Assembly (NCBI GenBank): GCA_949987705.1 | Contig: OX465281.1 | Location: 80,380,543-80,444,542, forward strand | Source: Thereva unica | Lineage: Eukaryota; Arthropoda; Insecta; Diptera; Therevidae | Direction: 5' to 3' | DNA: 64,000 nt | Shown here: piece by piece, positions 1 to 10,499 of the stretch | How the letters are laid out: the number at the start of each line of letters is the position of its first letter | Position numbering within the stretch: the first letter of the stretch is position 1 | Notes under the pieces: model-generated | The model's database searches: none | Told to the model about the DNA's origin: nothing | What the model saw: only the letters and a program-made list of their open reading frames with translations | Position numbers and translations under genes: made by a program

Positions 1-1201
1 GCAATGCATGTACGCTTGTATATGTTACCAGCTTTACTCCGGTGTACGGTGACTTTTGGGCCTGAGACCAACACCACGAAAAATTCAACTACGAGGCTTG
101 TATCAACGCAAACCTTTGGGTGAGTGTGGGTTGGTTCAATCAAATTAAATGTGTTGGAGTTTCCACATTGATTTTCTGTGGCAAAGAAGCTGGAGATATT
201 ACAGCTTCCCCATGTTATGTATGGCCTCAGCCAGGATAAGAGCGGCGAGAGACACTTTAGTATTTGAAACTCTGCCGCTCGTATCGTGGACAAGTCTTTA
301 CTCTTTGTATACTGTAGTGATCTATACGACTCTAATAATTTGTTATCATTATAATAATAAACGTTTTTAACAATAATAACAAGTGTTATCATTACAAAAA
401 CCCCACAATACAGTAGTGTAATAACTTTGAATTGCACATTTTGTACACAAAAATCTGTAAATTGAATCTTAGTGTTTCCAGAGGAGGAAATATACTGAGA
501 TTTTTCTCCAGATTAATCTTGATATATTTCAATTAATTTTTATGAAGTTGCTATTTGGTCAAGTGCTTCCTTTGCTTCCAAACAGGAACCGCCACTGTTT
601 GGTTGAGAGTTATCATCCCACTCCAACAAAACCGCTCTTATTACGAATCGGAAAATAATTTCAAGGAACCGAGTGAATAACACAAAGTTGACCTTTGCTT
701 TTCGAATTAGGGTACTGGATTAAGTCCTCAACGGTATAAATCGAGATAATATAAATCCCATGGGACTTACCAAGACCAGGCATAGCTGCCTTCGTGGTAA
801 CCCCTTTTCATATTCTGGTAGGAACAAATCCGAAAACTGGAGGAGTGGCGTTGGCATAATACTCCTCAAGGAAACCAGGCCAGCCTCATTAGCTGAATGA
901 GATTATTCGCTCTGTTCCAAAGGCGCCTTATTTTTTGATGGGTGAGCTAGACGCACGACCCTAGCAAACCCGACCTTGAGGACCAAATTGGAAATCAAGA
1001 AATAAGCCAAGTTACTAGCAAAAATGGTGAGCTTTTCCTTGTCTTTTGCAGTTCGCACCAACTCTTGACGACCATTTGCTAAGAATATACAACAAATCTT
1101 AAATCAGCAAACCCTTACTCCAACATTGAATAACTCTGACAGTTTTAAGTTGATTTTGACAATTGAGCAAGATTTATTTAGGAAATTCTCTACCATTAAT
1201 T
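1..1201. other. No gene recognised; probable old TE debris
   Basis: I see no supported coding region. The stretch at 150-400, with a purine-rich core followed by an AT-rich end holding several AATAA-like signals, could be a solo LTR, but no partner copy exists in the window to test this. The rest is low-complexity or unassigned. Confidence 0.4.
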
Positions 1202-1600
1202 TCAAGAGAGTTTCGTTATAGCAGCTACTTCGGCGCATTTGAGTTCGTCAGCATCCAACGACAGCGTGCGTCGTTGAGGATTTCTCGAACTTTGAAAAAA
1301 AACTGGGCTCTCTGTTTCCCAAATACGACAGTTTTGTTTATTGACTTCACCAGAGAGTGTAAAATGACCTTCGTCAATCAATGACTGTATTTTGTATGGG
1401 AAGAGATGAAAATCTTTCGTCATAATACTCCTTAGAGTTGTTCCACCCATGTTTAACGCCTGCGGTCAGCGGCGATACGACATATTTGGGTTATCGGCAA
1501 CACTCTCTCTTATCACTTAGACTTCATTGCATCGTCGCGGACGCGATCGAATGGGACGCTGGTAGGTCAAACAGTCCCGTACTCAAAGAAATTCCTTTCC
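1202..1600 (-). pseudogene. Tc1/mariner (IS630-type) transposase fragment
   Basis: Minus-strand translation from about 1600 down to 1202 gives the helix-turn-helix to catalytic segment common in insect IS630-like transposases. A block resembling 'TTLRSIMTKDFHLFPYKIQ' is followed by an aspartate in 'DEGHFTLSGEVNKQNCRIW', the usual place of the first catalytic D in the family (DEAHF...VNKQN.R.W), and then 'NPQRRTLS'. About 80 residues are open from 1450; the upstream part (1450-1600) is readable only with stops and a shift. The second D and the terminal D/E are missing. This is a dead fragment. The family call rests on motif order and is fairly safe; the exact clade is not determined. Confidence 0.7.
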
Positions 1601-2479
1601 AAACTACGAATTGTGTTGTATAAAGGCGCCGTTTTCTTCCATGTTTTTTACGGTAGGTCTCACAATTTTCACAATTGAACGATTGGTTGCAATGTAAAGT
1701 GCTACAATTTCAGCTTCAGCTACAATTTCAGAGTAATATTTAAACTAGTTGGGATGTGGGTTTGATCCCTTCGGTCCACACGATTAACTTCCCAGTATGA
1801 TGAACGAAGATGGAATAAACTGACTTCTTACAAAATAGTTATACGTTTAGCACTAGTGGAAAATTGGCTAGTATCAGAACTGATGACAAAGCAATCCAGA
1901 GAAGCTAGTTCAAATAACTATAATAGTAGTAAATCCACAAGATTTTTCTAGAGAATTTGTTTTTCCTGAACGTTAGCAAACAAACATGCCCTCCGTATTT
2001 CGTTCGCTGCACTAAAGCGGGTGTTCAAATTCGTATTGAGCGTGCTGAAGCGCCGTTGACAAACTGAGAAGCGAATGACTTCATTTGGAAATTCCAAAGC
2101 TTTCCGGAGATAATAGCAAAACTGTAACTGTTAAGTACTTGTCAGACTTGGCCCAAAAGAACAAATTTTGTGGTAACTACTGGAAATCCTGGGATAAACC
2201 GCCATTTCCAGAAACTGTACCACGCGTAGGAAACAATTCCCCGACAAAAAGTGTTAATCCAAGGTTTGAAAAATTCGCACTGTTTGTAAAGGGTAACGAA
2301 ATTTTGAAAGGTTGTCGGATTTTGACAAGTGATGTTTTTTTCGAAGGCTATCGCTGTGCAGAACCCAAAAAAGATCACTTCGTTTAGAACGGGTCTCATT
2401 GCATCGAGTTTATTAGATATTAGCAAAACTTGTCAATTTAAGGTCTTGACAATTAGCCGAAGTTTTTCTATTTAAACAA
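1601..2479. other. Unassigned intergenic sequence
   Basis: Short open frames on both strands (about 95-100 codons near 2085-2426) have no recognisable domain, no splice context and overlap each other on opposite strands, so neither is called. No repeat partner was seen elsewhere in the window. Confidence 0.4.
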
Positions 2480-3035
2480 AAAAGGCCCGCCCGAATATTA
2501 TGAAATTTTTTTTAGAGCATTTCTTCGTTAATATTCTTTTTTCGACACCTCAATGAAGTCGATATAGTTTTTGATTTTGGCGGTATCGTGCAGGTACAAA
2601 AATTATAAACGTCGTCGGTTCGGTTCGACCGAATTTTATGAAAATCTTTTCAGATCATATTTTGGTTAATACTCTTCGAAAGGCACGTCAACTAAGTCGA
2701 TATCTATTATAGTTCGCGCGATATCGTGCAGGTACAAAAATCACTTATGTCATTTAAACCATAAAACCGCTCTACCGAATATTATAAAAATGTTTTGAGA
2801 TTATATTGTCGCTAATACCCTTCGAACGGCACCTCAAGTAAGTCAATATCCTTCGTGGTTCGGGCGATATCGTGCAGGTACCAAAATCACTTACGCCGCT
2901 TAAACACAAAAACGGCTCGACCGAATTTTATGAAAATATTTTCAGATCATATTTCAGTTAATACGCTTCGAACGACACCTCAACGAAGTCGATATCTTTT
3001 TTGGTTCTCGCGATATCGTGCAGGAAAATATGACC
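2480..3035 (+). repeat. Degenerate ~140-bp tandem array, about four units
   Basis: The landmark 'atatcgtgcagg' (or one mismatch) recurs near 2582, 2722, 2866 and 3012, spacing 138-147 bp. Each unit also carries 'gaccgaattttatgaaaat', a 'ttcagatcatat' block, 'cttcgaa.ggcacctcaa' and 'aagtcgatat' in the same order. Units differ by roughly 15-25 percent by eye, so this is an old satellite-like array. Confidence 0.8.
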
Positions 3036-3577
3036 ACATACGTACGCACACACACACACATCCTTCCTCCCAATTTTTTCGTTTAAATGCTCCTGAGTCC
3101 TGGAAAGATGAAAATACGTCGAAATTTTCTATTGCGATTTTCGGACCGATTACAATAACTTCCTATACTGAGAAGATAAAAAAACTGATTGTCGTTTCAG
3201 AACCGTGTATACATTTTTTGAAAACGGCTAAAAATGTTAGAGTTATTCAATGTTGAAATACCGAAAATCGAGATACCCATGAGATGTTGACACCATAAAA
3301 TTTAAATAGAAATTAAAAAATGAGTCAGAAAAGTATAAAAGATAAAATCATACGATAAAAAATCTATACAAAAGTTCAAAACGCAGAGTTCTGCATAATG
3401 TAAGGAGTAGAACAAGGATGCCCACTTTTGCCATTACTTTATCTTATAGTAACAAATGACACCTTAGTCAGCCTCTAGTGAATCTAAAATTTCAAATCGC
3501 AGCCCTTATTTTTTCTTAAAGATTATGATTCTCCGAAGAGAAACTTTGGTCCGAAAATTTTTATTTTTTATTATTAA
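3036..3577. other. Unassigned, with a short CA run
   Basis: A short 'cacacacacaca' run lies near 3049-3060 directly after the tandem array. The rest is AT-rich with no recognisable gene or repeat partner. Confidence 0.4.
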
Positions 3578-4440
3578 ATTCTTTTATTTAACTTCAATCC
3601 TGACTGATCAAATCTTTGAAGTTAAATTTGACCCACTTCCCGGTTTCGGATAGAGCTGAAATTTTGCATACACGTTTAATTTGGATGACAATACAATCTG
3701 GCCATTTTGTAAAAATATCAAGATGGCGGTTCCAAAATGGCGCCCGATTTTTGAAATTGTGCTCCGCGGCCCTCTGACATGGGTATCAAATGAAAGGATA
3801 TGACAGGTAGAACACAATAAGCTATGTGGCGTCATTCCAAATTCAAAATGGCGGCCAACACTAAATTGCGGAAAGCTTATAATAGACTAAAAAGTAGAAA
3901 ATATAACAGATCAACTTCCAATTTTGCAAACACTCGTAGTTCGGGTGGTTAATGTGTATGAATGATGAGATGAATAGTTGAGTTAAGGGTGAGTTGATAA
4001 TAAAGAAGCAATACACGTTACAAAAAATCACAAACAAACACAGAGATGCTGCTGTCAACTAAATTCAACTACTCATATACTGAACTCATGTCCGTATGCA
4101 TAATTTCAACTAAACCCAGGTAGCAGAGCTGAGTCGAGTTCAGTCAACCTTAACCCAACTCGACTCCCGTTTACATGTAGTTAGACTTGGGTTCAACTTG
4201 AGTTCAACTCATCATGTATAAGTACTAAATGCAATCTGACCTTTTTGTAAAAAAATCAAGAAGACGGTTCCGAGATGGCGGCCGTTTTTGCAATTATGTT
4301 CCACCGAGCCCACGACATGGGTATCAAATGAATACAGTAAACTGTGTGACGTAATTTTAAATCTAATAGAATTGCCATCATAAAATGGCGGAATACATAT
4401 AATAAACCAAAAAGTAGAAAATAAAATAATTGGTTAAACA
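3578..4440 (-). repeat. Dispersed repeat, inverted partner of 35.1-36.5 kb
   Basis: Read in reverse complement, this block matches 35080-35880 nearly base for base, including 'gacatgggtatcaaatgaa' modules at about 3775 and 4315, several ATGGCGGC-type motifs, and a segment of 'ttgagttcaactc' repeats (4080-4210). Open frames of 61-75 codons occur at the same places in both copies, but they lie in non-coding repeat and are not genes. This copy has one unit of the ~265-bp module that is tandemly multiplied in the partner. Confidence 0.85.
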
Positions 4441-4880
4441 AAATTTTTTAAAAAAATCTTTTAATTAACTAAAAAATGTACTGAAAAGTAAAAAATAAAA
4501 AATATTTAAAAGAAAGCGTGAAATTTCAATTTTAATGAAAAAGTTAATTAAAAGAATGGCGCATTTTTCATCAAAAAATTTTGTTAGAATTTTCTTCATA
4601 GTGAATTGAGCAAAACAACAAGTTTAAATTAATTTTTTTTACTACGCCTTATAAATTAATACATAAAATCTTAAATATATTGAAAAATAAAACAAAATTA
4701 AAAAAGATGATTTTATAAAAAAAATGTGAATTTGAAATTAACAAAGCAAAAAATTGAGCGTTATTGTAAATCTCACGCGATTTACAGTTATATTTTCAAT
4801 TTGTGATGGAAAATTCGCCATTCTTTTAATTAACTTTTTCATTAAAATTGAAATTTCACGCTTTCTTTTAAATATTTTTA
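4441..4880 (+). repeat. Foldback (inverted-repeat) segment, copy 1
   Basis: The left arm (about 4450-4590, containing 'gaaagcgtgaaatttcaat' and 'ttaattaaaagaatggc') reappears in reverse complement at about 4780-4875 ('gccattcttttaattaac', 'attgaaatttcacgctttc'). The same foldback occurs at 34640-35070, and one arm at 10500-10760. No coding content. Confidence 0.8.
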
Positions 4881-5115
4881 ACCGACTTCAGAAAAAGAGG
4901 AGGTTACTCAATTCAACGTGTAGGTATTTTGTGGTCCTGTTCACGCATAACTTTTAACCCAATAACTTTTTTGCTTCATTGAAGGGGGGGCTTCCCACGG
5001 TGGTCCCGTTAAATTTTTTCTAAATTCTGATAACGGAGTTCAAAGTTAGGCATACAAAACTGTTAAAATTGGTTCAACCTAAACATTTCATAGGCACCGA
5101 ACAAATTACTTTATT
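4881..5115 (+). repeat. Dispersed repeat beginning ACCGACTTC
   Basis: Begins 'accgacttcagaaaaagag' followed by 'gaggttactcaattc' and 'ggtcctgttcacgcataac'. The reverse complement of the same order is present at 29860-30090. Similar sequences starting ACCGACTTC are widespread non-coding repeats in insects (recall, not checked). The end 'gcaccgaacaaatta..tttattgt' is also found at 11430-11455. Confidence 0.7.
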
Positions 5116-5119
5116 GTTG

Positions 5120-5164
5120 TAAATCTGGCAGCAGGCCGATGGGGAGTGGGTAGAGCGTCGGATC
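5120..5164 (+). repeat. tRNA-like SINE, 5' part, with left target duplication
   Basis: Contains a pol III A-box-like stretch 'tggggagtgggtagagcg' (5138-5157). The tRNA-like sequence stops at 5164 and resumes at 10310, where a B-box-like 'ggttcaatctc' follows about 40 bases later. The last 12 bases (5153-5164, 'gagcgtcggatc') are repeated exactly at 10310-10321, as expected for a LINE target-site duplication. Confidence 0.65.
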
Positions 5165-5175
5165 TTTTAAAAAAA

Positions 5176-6016
5176 ATGAAGATTTTCTTAGAAAGGGCGA
5201 ATACCCAATTTTTCACTTTCACCACGAAAGGTGAAAAGGTGCAAAGCGCCCTCTTAAAAGGGCTTGATGCGGATTCTGACCCGCAAGAGCTCCTGAATGA
5301 CCTACAGTCATTAAATGTAGAAAACTTAAAATTTACAGCCGTCAAACGCTTCAGCACGGCCCATTCGCGCTCCTCTGAGAGGCATCTGCCTATCTTTCTC
5401 GTCCAATTGACTCCCGACAGTCGACTGGAAAATTTAAAATCCATTAAATATGTTAACTTCCATGTCGTCACATGGGGGAAAAATTAACAAAAAAGCTTGC
5501 ATCCTCCAATGCATGAGGTGCCAAAGGTTTGGTCGCGCCGCAGCTAACTGCCAAATGGCTTTTAGGTGCGTCAAATGTGATAATAACCACAAGCAAGGTG
5601 AATGTCCCTTGGAGAAAGAAAAAGTTGTGGACAAGAGCAAGCTGTTCTGTGTTCTCTGCAAATCAAATGGACATCCTGCTAGTTATAGAGGATGCCCTAA
5701 ATATGCAGAGCTCAAGCAACGCATTAAAGCGCGAAAAGATCAATTAGAGGCTGAACAAGCGTAAAAAACGTAAATGTTCAAAAATTTCGTTGTTCCTGGT
5801 ATGTCCTTTGCCCAAATGGCTACAGGAGCCCAGGCAACAAAACAACAAGTTCCTAAAGCTGCTCCTGCAGCGAGCTCTGGAGACGGTGATCTTAAGGCGG
5901 TTATCTTGTCCATACAAGGGCAAATCGCAGAGCTCCAGCAACAACTGAGCGAGCAAGCCGCTCGTCTAGATATAGTATACTCTGCGTTCTTTTCGACAGG
6001 AACCATCTCTGGGTAA
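5176..6016 (+). pseudogene. LINE ORF1 (gag), frameshifted
   Basis: Nucleic-acid-binding gag in three overlapping frames. The first frame (5176-5487) is a PRE_C2HC-like domain ('TQFFTFTTKGEK', then 'LPIFLVQLTPD'). The second (about 5480-5762) holds cysteine knuckles: C-x2-C ... C from 'CMRCQRFGRAAANC', 'CVKCDNNHKQGEC' and 'CVLCKSNGHPASYRGC', the last typical of Jockey-group gags. The third (5774-6016) begins 'FKNFVVPGMSFAQMATG' and ends in a short coiled-coil-like segment ('ILSIQGQIAELQQQLSEQAA'). Frame changes near 5480 and 5762 disrupt it. Confidence 0.8.
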
Positions 6017-6023
6017 GCTGTTT

Positions 6024-7508
6024 AATGGCTTTACGCAGGGAGGACACGATCAAGGTCATTGCGGTGAACGTCAACTCGTTGATACGAAACGAGAGAAGGG
6101 CGAACCTACTAACCCTCTTGCAGAACCAAAATCCGGATGTGAAGCTAGTGAAACTAAACTAAGCGAGAAGCACAAAATGGATTACAAAGATTATGTGGTA
6201 ATTAGGCGTGATCGACCTAATGCCATACAAGTTGGAGGCCTAATAATACTAATAAAGATTTCCCTGAAATATAAAATCGTGTATAGCAGGGATACAGAAA
6301 GGTTTCAGGTGCTAGAAGCGTACGTTATATACATCCCTCTGTCTAGTGGCAGAAGGCTGTAAATAATTCCCGCGTACGCACCCCAAACTTCTCAATCCAG
6401 GGGCCAGTTCACGCAATTCGACACTCGACGTCGACATCGACGCTTTATGAAAACGACATTAATTTCTACGACGTTGAATTTGGGTTCAAGTAAGTCGACG
6501 TGTCGAATGTCGTTTTCCCAAAATAATTTCTCCTAAAGGTATGCAAAATCCAATGAAACCGCTGCACTTTTCACATTATCCACAAGGGGGACAAGTTGCA
6601 AATAATACTAAAACTTCAATAATGTGAGTAATTTAATTAATTAATTAAACAAATTCATAATAATATTGGAAAATCTCAACTCTGAATTTATTTTTGTACA
6701 TCTAACTCTTCTTGGAGTAGTTATAATTGTTATTTTTCAACTAATAGTTTTTCTTTTTCTATTGCATTTTGCTCGTTCAGAAATGTAAAAAGTTTTGTGT
6801 AAAATTATTTCTGCTCTGTTCTAATTGGCACCACAACTCGTTTTTAATACAACAATAAGTGAATTCGACGTCAAATCTGGCGTCGAAAACATTAACGACA
6901 CTTTTAAAACGACAAACATAAAACGCCGACTTGCGTGAACTCAAAACGACATTTAACGCGTCGTTTTCAGTCGACGTCGAATAGCGTGAACTGGCCCCAG
7001 GCTATTTATAGAGGAATTGAACTTGCTCTTTCAAACGCTTCAACTGGAGTCGGAGCAAAATTTTTACTTATTGGCCGGAGATTTAAACGCACGTCATGCG
7101 GCATGGGGAAACCAAACAGCTAATACCAGGGGCAGCCAACTGAATGACTGGTTGGTCCAAAATAGAATTCAGAGAAAAATTAACCTTCTCGCTACAGATA
7201 TACCATCATACCCAGGCGGTGGGTCGTTTCTGGATTTATGCCTGCTAGATTCTCGGATGGGGCTACCAGGGATAAATACGAACGAGACAAACTGCTTAAC
7301 AACAGTGCCCTACGACAGCGACCATTATGGACTTGAAATAACAGTACAAGTCCCTGATGATTCCGTAGAACTTCTGGAATATTGCGAAGTGCACCCTTTT
7401 GCATACCAAAAGATGCACTGGCCAAAATTCGAGAAGGCTATGGTAAGGGCAATACAGAATACCAGACTCCTACCTCCAAAGACCAGGAATCTAACCAACA
7501 ACGATTAA
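6024..7508 (+). pseudogene. LINE ORF2, endonuclease part, interrupted
   Basis: An ATG at 6024 opens an endonuclease/exonuclease/phosphatase-fold domain: 'IKVIAVNVNSLIRNERRANLL' (first metal-binding Asn region, 6040-6105). A degraded middle part follows, a 598-bp MITE (6401-6998), then the C-terminal half at 7017-7505 with 'LLAGDLNARHAAWGN' and 'YDSDHYGLEI', the GD.N and SDH catalytic motifs of APE-type endonucleases. Several stops and frame changes before 6400 make it non-functional. Confidence 0.8.
6401..6998. mobile_element. 598-bp MITE with GGGGCCAGTTCACGC ends
   Basis: Left end 'ggggccagttcacgcaatt' (6401) is matched in reverse complement at the right end 'gaactggcccc' (to 6998), with inverted similarity continuing through the 'cgacgtcgac'-rich subterminal region for roughly 40 bp. 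It interrupts the endonuclease coding sequence of the surrounding LINE. No coding capacity. A target duplication is not obvious (flanks 'caatcca' and 'aggctatt'), so the superfamily is left open. Confidence 0.85.
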
Positions 7509-9618
7509 ACAAGTTGCGCATCCCACGGACTCGGCCTAACGAAGAGCTATTGAGGTCTGCGGGCTTGAATCCGGAAGAAATCAATCGCATAAACGACAAT
7601 TACTGTATAGAGGACGAGCAGGAGAAGGTGGATTTCATGGGGTCCTACTATCAGGGAATTTATTCGGTGAACACCAGTGTTCGGGCGAATTTTGACCTTG
7701 AGAATAGGGCCTTACTGAACCATTTCAGATTGTCTAATGAAATTGAAGCTTGGAAATCTGAGAATCGATCAATCATCGAATTCAGTGAAGACTGCCCAGC
7801 GAATGATATTCCCGTGGCCCAACTAAATTCTACTTTCATTAGACAAATTGATCTCCTGTTAACATTTCGCTACCTAAACAATAAGAAGTCGTCCGGCGTG
7901 GATGGTATCCCAAACATCGTGCTAAAGAATTTGCCTCTGGTAGCCATAGACACATACACCACCTTGTTTAACAACGCGTTAAACAACGCCCATTTTCCAG
8001 GACACTGGAAGACGGCAGTGGTGTACCCAATACCCAAAAAGGGTAAAGATAAAAGTAACCCTGCTAATCTTCGGTCAATTAGTTTGCTTCCGAATATCAG
8101 CAAGGTGTTTGAAATAGTGATTGGGGTGGCATACACAGATCATAACGTCAAGACTAAAAACCCGGTTTCTAGGACAGAGGGGCAAAAGGAAGAGAGAAAG
8201 TTGTTGCAACTTTTTGAACAGAAATTTTTGGCGTGAAAACTAACACATGCACAAATGTTTCTTCTTATCTTCTTCTTCTTTGGGTCTGATATAGACTCTT
8301 TGTTATTCGCGTTCGGGTTGTGCACACATAGATATTCCGTGTAGGGATAATAAAGTTACTCTCGGTAAAATAAATACCCATGTATGCCGAGAGTATCATA
8401 AAAAACCGGTTTTTTGGTGTTGATATTACGATCCGTGTATGCCAGCCCATTAATAGATCATTATCCAAATGGATTGAGGAAAAAAAGATAATTCCCGATA
8501 ACCAATTCGGATTCCGGGCAGGGCATGACACTATTCATGCAGTGTCGAAATTGGTATCAGACATACACTGGAACTTCATGAAAGGCCAGTGTACCGTAGC
8601 ATGCCTGATCGATTTTGCGAAAGCATTCGATACAGTATGGATGGGTGCGGTGAACTCGCCGCTCTTATTTAATATCTTTACGAGTGACCTAATTAGTTCA
8701 CTCCGCTTCGCTTTGGCGTATGCGGATGACCTGATTGTGTACAGGACGGGGCCGAAGATTGGAGTGATCCAGACGCTCCTACAACGTGACTTCGAAACAA
8801 TCGAACGCTATAGTGATGATTGGAAGTTGAAGATCAATGTTAGAAAATGCGAATCGATCCTCTTTCGTACTGTTCTAAAAAGAGCTTCCTACGATGTACA
8901 GAGGAACTGGAAAACTTTTAAAATTTCGAACAATGCTGGACAAGCATTAGAAAGGAAATCGGAAGTGAAATACCTTGGGCTTTGGCTGGATCAGTACTTG
9001 TATTTCAATAGAAATGTAAGTGCTGTTCTGGACAAGGCAAACAAGGCGTTTCACATGACTAAAAGGCTTTTTTATAGCAGACACCTAAGCTCACGGGTAA
9101 AGGTGATCTGCTACCAAGCCTTGGTCAGACCGATTTTAACTTATGGTTGCCCAGTGTGGTCATATCTCCCTTTTATATGGAGAAGCTTCGGGTTTTCGAA
9201 AGACAATGCTTACGGGCGGGCTTAAGGTTGTATCGGACACCCCAATCTGGCTTCACGAAGTTTCACGCCAACAATGTTCTTTACGATAAGGCATCTGTTA
9301 ATAGGATCGACAACTTCATAATCAAGTTGATTCGAGGTCATATTGCTAGAGCGACGCGAGATACCACAAAACAGCTTGTGAACGCGGCTTTATTTCTCCA
9401 GAGACATTTGTGTACCTGGATTCAAAAAGATTGGTCCAAGATAGATCGGGGTGCCTCTCTTCTACCACTTGCATCGCAGGGCGTGTGACAAGCGATATAA
9501 TTATACTGAAGAGGATGGGAATGTTCAGGAGCTCTTGAGGTTCAGTACCAGAATCTCAGAAAGAGACAAAAAAGATGCCGCCAACGCCTACTCATTGTAC
9601 TGGTGGTTGGGTAAATAA
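7508..9618 (+). pseudogene. LINE ORF2, reverse transcriptase part, interrupted
   Basis: The linker and RT begin at 7512-8122: 'LNNKKSSGVDGIPNIVLKNL' (RT motif 0/1) and 'FPGHWKTAVVYPIPKKGKD' with 'LRSISLLPNISKVFEIVI'. The frame is cut by a MITE (8123-8448) and resumes with 'NQFGFRAGHDT' and 'ACLIDFAKAFDTVW'. It then jumps directly to 'GAVNSPLLFNIFTSDL', so the segment normally joining these motifs is deleted (roughly 60 residues missing against the usual RT layout). The catalytic 'FALAYADDLIVY' is present, then thumb sequence to about 9225. A frame change near 9200 leads to the C-terminus, ending '..YSLYWWLGK' and a stop at 9616-9618. Confidence 0.8.
8123..8448. mobile_element. 326-bp MITE inside LINE RT, 3-bp duplication
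   Basis: Terminal inverted repeats of about 42 bp begin 'ggggtggcatacacagatc' (8123) and, in reverse complement, 'gggctggcatacacggatc' (ends 8448). The flanks are 'att' at 8120-8122 and 'att' at 8449-8451. Removing the element with one 'att' rejoins the RT reading frame exactly, so the empty site is inferred from the coding sequence. A 3-bp duplication with GGG-type ends suggests PIF/Harbinger, though 'att' is not the usual TWA. Confidence 0.85.
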
Positions 9619-9675
9619 TTATTGCGTATTCGCCCTTAAATTATTAGATATAGACTAGGTTAATTAGCTTGTAAG

Positions 9676-9860
9676 CATGGTACAATAATTACAAGGTAAG
9701 CTCATAAGGGCCCTGTGACGTCACTCAGATCTTAGTTCACAAAGGAAAAAAGCTTTCTCGTGACGTCACTCAGATCTTTTCTCATATAAAAATGGTAGAA
9801 GCTTTTCAAGATGGAAACAGAGCTTTTCCTTGCGAGCCTACCTTGTATTATTGTACCATG
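9676..9860. mobile_element. 185-bp MITE with perfect 9-bp target duplication
   Basis: Ends 'catggtacaataattacaag' (9676) and '..ttattgtaccatg' (to 9860) are inverted repeats of about 27 bp. Directly outside lie 'gcttgtaag' at 9667-9675 and 'gcttgtaag' at 9861-9869, a perfect 9-bp target duplication. Inside, 'tgacgtcactcagatctt' is present twice as a direct repeat about 50 bp apart. The 9-bp duplication points to Mutator-like transposases, as an inference. It lies in the LINE 3' UTR. Confidence 0.85.
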
Positions 9861-9925
9861 GCTTGTAAGTAAGTGGTGCGAGCTTTCACGAACTTGAGCT
9901 CTAGCATCACTCGAGTTTGTGGAAG

Positions 9926-9993
9926 CCCGTCGCCTGGACGGGGGTCACCTGAGACGATTTTATCGTCTCCGCTGCCCCCCGCCCAGATAGTGC
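9926..9993 (+). other. GC-rich stem-loop in LINE 3' UTR
   Basis: The core 'gagacgattttatcgtctc' is a perfect hairpin. It is extended by 'tggacgggggtcacct' on the left and 'ccgctgccccccgccca' on the right, which pair with a bulge. The block is far more GC-rich than its surroundings and lies about 310 bp after the ORF2 stop. Some non-LTR reverse transcriptases recognise 3' UTR hairpins; that role here is inference. Confidence 0.6.
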
Positions 9994-10309
9994 TAGATCT
10001 AAGCCATAGAATTAAGTAGTTGTAAGGTTTTATATAAAATAAATATAGTGTCTAAGTTTTTTTTTCCAATTTTTCTTAGAATTAAGTTGATAATGTTTTC
10101 CTTTTAGAGATAAAATATAATTATAAAATAGATAAGTTTTAGCCGAAAGGCATAAGCTAATTTAAGACATAGATTAATTTAGAGTGCCTGCTGAGGGCCA
10201 GTAAGTTAGATAGATTAGAATAGGCTAGAATAATTAACTTTAAGCGTTTAGTTAAATTTATATTAAGATAGATGTTAAGGTAAATAAAATGCTTTTTAAA
10301 ACTGAAACT

Positions 10310-10400
10310 GAGCGTCGGATCCTCGATTCAGCATAGTGTGGCGTTTGCTTGCAGGTTCAATCTCTGGTCGGGGCAGCCCGGTTGTTTTATTTTTCTCTTT
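10310..10400 (+). repeat. tRNA-like SINE, 3' part, with right target duplication
   Basis: Starts with the second copy of 'gagcgtcggatc' (10310-10321), then continues 'ctcgattcagcatagtgtgg' and a B-box-like 'ggttcaatctc' near 10351. Joined conceptually to 5120-5164 it has A box, spacer and B box in tRNA order. A partial acceptor-like pairing (ccgat with gtcgg) exists, but it is not a clean tRNA, so a tRNA-derived SINE is the better reading. Confidence 0.6.
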
Positions 10401-10499
10401 CTTCTTCTTGCTGAAATGATTTATTAACATATTGGTCAGCGGCCGATAGTACTTGACATAGCGCAAAGGGCTAGAGAGAAGTATTCTTGTCTGTGGGAT

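Larger units (their letters stand above)
5165..10309 (+). mobile_element. LOA/Jockey-type non-LTR retrotransposon, broken
   Basis: A non-LTR element of about 4.0 kb after removing three later MITE insertions (6401-6998, 8123-8448, 9676-9860). It carries in order a PRE_C2HC plus zinc-knuckle gag, an apurinic-type endonuclease, a reverse transcriptase and a 3' UTR with a stem-loop. It is flanked by an exact 12-bp duplication (5153-5164 and 10310-10321). The 5' end lacks the N-terminal part of gag, so it is 5'-truncated. The RT lacks its central palm segment and all frames have shifts. The clade (LOA or Jockey) is inferred from the gag knuckle pattern and RT motifs; no poly(A) tail is seen, only 'aaaactgaaact'. 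Confidence 0.85.

Noticed and set aside
150..400. Possible solo LTR
   Set aside because: No second copy, no clear TG...CA ends or target duplication; left as unassigned.
3608..4058. Two small frames (75 and 65 codons) conserved at 35416-35866
   Set aside because: Conservation comes from the two loci being copies of one recent repeat; changes are spread over all codon positions and no domain is visible.
7192..7425. 77-codon minus-strand frame
   Set aside because: Shadow of the LINE endonuclease coding strand.
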